Positions 61,678 to 64,000 of a stretch of DNA of 64,000 nt are shown here, one piece after another. Each line of letters begins with the position of its first letter. The first letter of the stretch is position 1. A model generated the notes under the pieces. The model was not told where the DNA came from. It ran no database searches and saw only the letters and a list, made by a program, of their open reading frames with translations. Origin of the DNA: Ischnura elegans (lineage: Eukaryota > Arthropoda > Insecta > Odonata > Coenagrionidae); NCBI RefSeq assembly GCF_921293095.1, contig NC_060259.1:7440001-7504000 (forward strand), written 5' to 3'. Made by a program: the position numbers and the translations under genes.

Positions 61678-62490
61678 TTGGAAATGGCAGCCAGCGGCCC
61701 TGAATACGAAAGGTTTAATCCCTTCGGCGACGTTTCGACATTAGGCGTTCGTTGGAGAAGGTGGTTAAGGGGATTCGAGCTGATGGCAGAGTCGAAGAAT
61801 GTTTCCGCTGCAGCGAGAAAACGGGCTATGCTGTTACATTATGCGGGACCGGAGGTGCAAGATATTTATTTTGCACTCCCAGCGGACTATGCCGAGTCTT
61901 CTCCTGACGGTGTCGCGGGAACGGTTGCATCACCGGGAAGACCGGAGGATGAGTATGCCAAAGCGGTCAAAATCCTGAACAGACATTTTGATGCGGAAGT
62001 AAACACGCCCTACGAACGTTACAAGTTCGCTCAGAGAAGCCAAGGTGATACTGAGACAGTAGATGAATTCGTGATTAGGCTGAGACAGCAGATACAAAAT
62101 ACGGGTTGGCAGGGGAAGCAAGCAGAGGAAGCTGTCCGGGACCAGCTCGTTGCAAAGTGTTGTTCCAGTGAACTTCGAGTTAAACTTCTCACGGAAGCCT
62201 CAGATTTGACATTGACCAAGGCAATGGACATCGCGCGCCGGTGGGAGCTGACTGCTAGGCAATCGAGACAAATGTCTTCAGAAGTGGCGGTGAATGCAAT
62301 GCACACGGCGAATAAACAGTGGTCACGTAACTCAGGTAAACGTAAGACGTCAAAGAAAGGCGAGTGTTATCGTTGTGGATTGACGGGACATTACGCAAAT
62401 GACAAATAGTGTCCAGCGAAGGAAAAGAAATGTAATAAATGTGGTCTTATTGGGCATTTCTCAAAGTGTTGCAAAACAAAAGCAAGCAAA
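61678..62490 (+). pseudogene. gag: gag of the second LTR element, stop between zinc knuckles
   Basis: Open from ATG 61684 or 61678-frame start to TAG at 62407-62409 (about 243 codons). It has a Retrotrans_gag-like region (RYKFAQRSQGDTETVDEFV, LRQQIQNTGW). The first knuckle starts CYRCGLTGHYANDK and is cut by the stop where its last Cys should be; the second, CNKCGLIGHFSKCC, follows in the same frame. A single change could have made the stop. Confidence 0.7.
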
Positions 62491-63305
62491 ATAAAGTCTA
62501 GGGCAGCGAGTCCCTCAAAGAGAAAAGTGAGGAATATAAGTTGTGACAACGAAAGTGATTCTGAAAGCTCTGGTAGTGGAGTAAAGGGTGGTTATACGTT
62601 TAGTGCTAAAGGTGGTTCTAAAGTTAATCATGATTTGTTAAAAGTTAAAATTGGGTCAGTGCCAACTGACGCCCTAATTGATTCAGGAGCTACTGTTAAT
62701 GTGATTGACAAAGAGGAATGGGAAAGACTGAAATCTGAGAAAGTAAAGTGTATCTCATATTTAACTTATCAAAGATTGTATGTGTATGGTTCTGATAAAC
62801 CTGTGACTGTGTTGGGTGCTTTTAAGGCTGATGTATCGGTGCGTGATAGAATAGTGCCTAAGGTTGAATTCCTGGTTATGGATGGTAAGGCGATTTCAAT
62901 CTTGAGTAAAAATACTTCTATTGATCTAGGACTTTTGAAGGTGGGAATAGACGCCCAAGTCAGGTCAGTGGGGTCATTTTTGGAAAAAAAAGTATGAAAG
63001 TGTCTTTACCGGCATTGGGAAATTGAAAGATTATAGCATTAAAATCCCAATAAACACTAATGTTAACCCGGTAGCGCAGCCTGTACGGAGAATGCCGTAT
63101 CAGCTAAGAGAAGTTGAAAGGAAATTAATCCAAGATTTGTTAGATAAGGACATTATAGAAGAGGTAGATGGTCCCACACCTTGGGTATCTCCAATCCAAA
63201 TAGTGCCTAAGAAATCAAATGAATGGCGCCTGGTGGTAGATATGCGCTGGGTAAATGAGGCAATTACAAGAGAACGTCAGCCAATGCCTACGATTGAGGG
63301 ACTAC
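62491..63305 (+). pseudogene. pol: Protease and truncated RT of the second LTR element
   Basis: The same frame as gag continues to a stop at 62995-62997. Protease active site ALIDSGATVNVI (at about 62668-62703). The frame then shifts by one or two bases and RT begins: PYQLREVERKLIQDLLD, PWVSPIQIVPKK, WRLVVDMRWVN, REEQPMPTIEGLL-like end. The palm with YxDD is missing; similarity ends at about 63305. Confidence 0.7.
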
Positions 63306-64000
63306 TCACTTTCACTGCGGAGCACGTCTATCGACGTGGTCGCGATCTTCTGCCAGCGGCGGAACACGTCAATCGACGTGCTAACACACTTACGTATGAA
63401 ATGGCTTCTGATTGAATTAATTCTATATATACCGACATGTGCTTAATTATTCTTCTTTTTTATGATCCAGACATCATATATTCGGATCCGTTTCAAGGTG
63501 CCTTTCTTACATTGAAAGTTATGTTTATCATTACCTCGAGTAACTTTTATCATTTTCTTATGCTCTCTTTTGAGATTTAATATAATCATTTTGCGAGATA
63601 ATTTGTGTTTCACATAATTTATTAGTTAAAAAATCCGTATTTAACTTTATAAATGAAATATTATGAAATTTAATTTATATTTACGAATAGTTCATACCGC
63701 GTGGTAAGCTGATACATATATTATAAATATTGATTATCTTAGAGACAATGACACGTTGCTCCTTTTTTCGCCATCTTTAGTATATTTCTTGACGTGTGAA
63801 GACTAATATCACAACTTTCAAAATGATTACTTCTACGACGGTGCTGTGGTAGATGAAAAAAATATATATATATATAAATATATTTCCCCCCCCCCCATCT
63901 ACCACAGTTACAACTGTGTGTGTATACATATATACAGTTGTAACTGTTGGTTGAATCGCGCTATATCCGTCGATTTTGTTAGCGGAGGTTTTCTCTCAGA
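63306..64000. other. AT-rich, hairpins, no gene
   Basis: AGCACGTC.ATCGACGTG occurs twice near 63321 and 63362. At 63844-63855/63896-63907 CTGTGGTAGATG pairs with its reverse complement across an (AT)n and poly-C tract; immediately after, CAGTTACAACTGT (63905) pairs with ACAGTTGTAACTG (63934-63946). Confidence 0.6.

Larger units (their letters stand above)
61414..63305 (+). mobile_element. Second LTR retrotransposon, 5' half only
   Basis: Short LTR 61414-61561 (148 bp, TGTAGTGTCC...GGACAGTACA, AATAAA near 61494), then TGGCGACGAGGAT as probable primer site, gag, protease and the first part of RT. After about 63305 the sequence is unrelated, and no 3' LTR lies in the window. The gag and RT pattern is Ty3/gypsy, of the kind often called K02A2.6-like. 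Confidence 0.75.

Overview
This window is AT-rich eukaryotic DNA, most likely from an arthropod and probably an insect. Genes contain short GT-AG introns, nearly all recognisable coding sequence belongs to transposable elements, and the mix of families (I-like LINE with RNase H, Ty3/gypsy LTR elements, Transib, a Tnp2/CACTA-like transposon with DUF4806 partners, THAP/HTH_Tnp_4 relics, TTA-target MITEs) is typical of insect repeat-rich intergenic sequence. I saw no rRNA, tRNA or CRISPR array. Only one gene model (minus strand, 10.7-12.3 kb) is a candidate host gene, and I do not recognise it.

Layout. 1-3.9 kb: no gene, one perfect 22-bp hairpin and a ~142-bp tandem repeat. 3.9-9.0 kb: I-group LINE with an open ORF1 and a broken ORF2. 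9.58-10.38 kb: MITE with 26-bp inverted ends. 10.67-12.33 kb: candidate host exons on the minus strand. 12.98-14.03 kb: copy A of a dispersed repeat. 14.06-25.56 kb: an 11.5-kb DNA transposon bounded by CCCTGTAAAC inverted ends, carrying a Tnp2-like transposase gene, a DUF4806 gene with one frameshift, and a second 5'-truncated DUF4806 gene; several small repeats sit inside it. 25.6-28.8 kb: nothing firm.

28.8-36.8 kb: an old endonuclease/reverse-transcriptase LINE split by a 6,233-bp Transib transposon. The Transib has 1,113-bp near-identical inverted repeats starting with CACAGTG (the V(D)J recombination heptamer), a CGATG target duplication, and a six-exon, 629-residue RAG1-core-like transposase in which the presumed second catalytic Asp is Asn. 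38.9-43.0 kb and 52.0-55.6 kb: copies of a ~3.5-kb repeat in opposite orientations; the second copy is bounded by degenerate inverted ends containing TGACGTCA.

43.9-52.0 kb: a ~1.06-kb TTA-target element into which a 7,011-bp, very young gypsy-type LTR retrotransposon (LTRs 611/613 bp, GAGT target duplication) has inserted. That LTR element has a gag/pol -1 frameshift site but lacks the integrase catalytic core. 55.6-59.95 kb: relics resembling a THAP/HTH_Tnp_4 transposon, split by a 1,614-bp MITE. 60.49-61.31 kb: MITE with TTA duplication. 61.41-63.3 kb: 5' half of a second LTR retrotransposon with a 148-bp LTR, a stop in its zinc-knuckle region and a truncated RT.

The window is best read as a stack of nested insertions, several with exact target duplications that allow relative dating: LINE before Transib; TTA element before gypsy; THAP transposase before its MITE.
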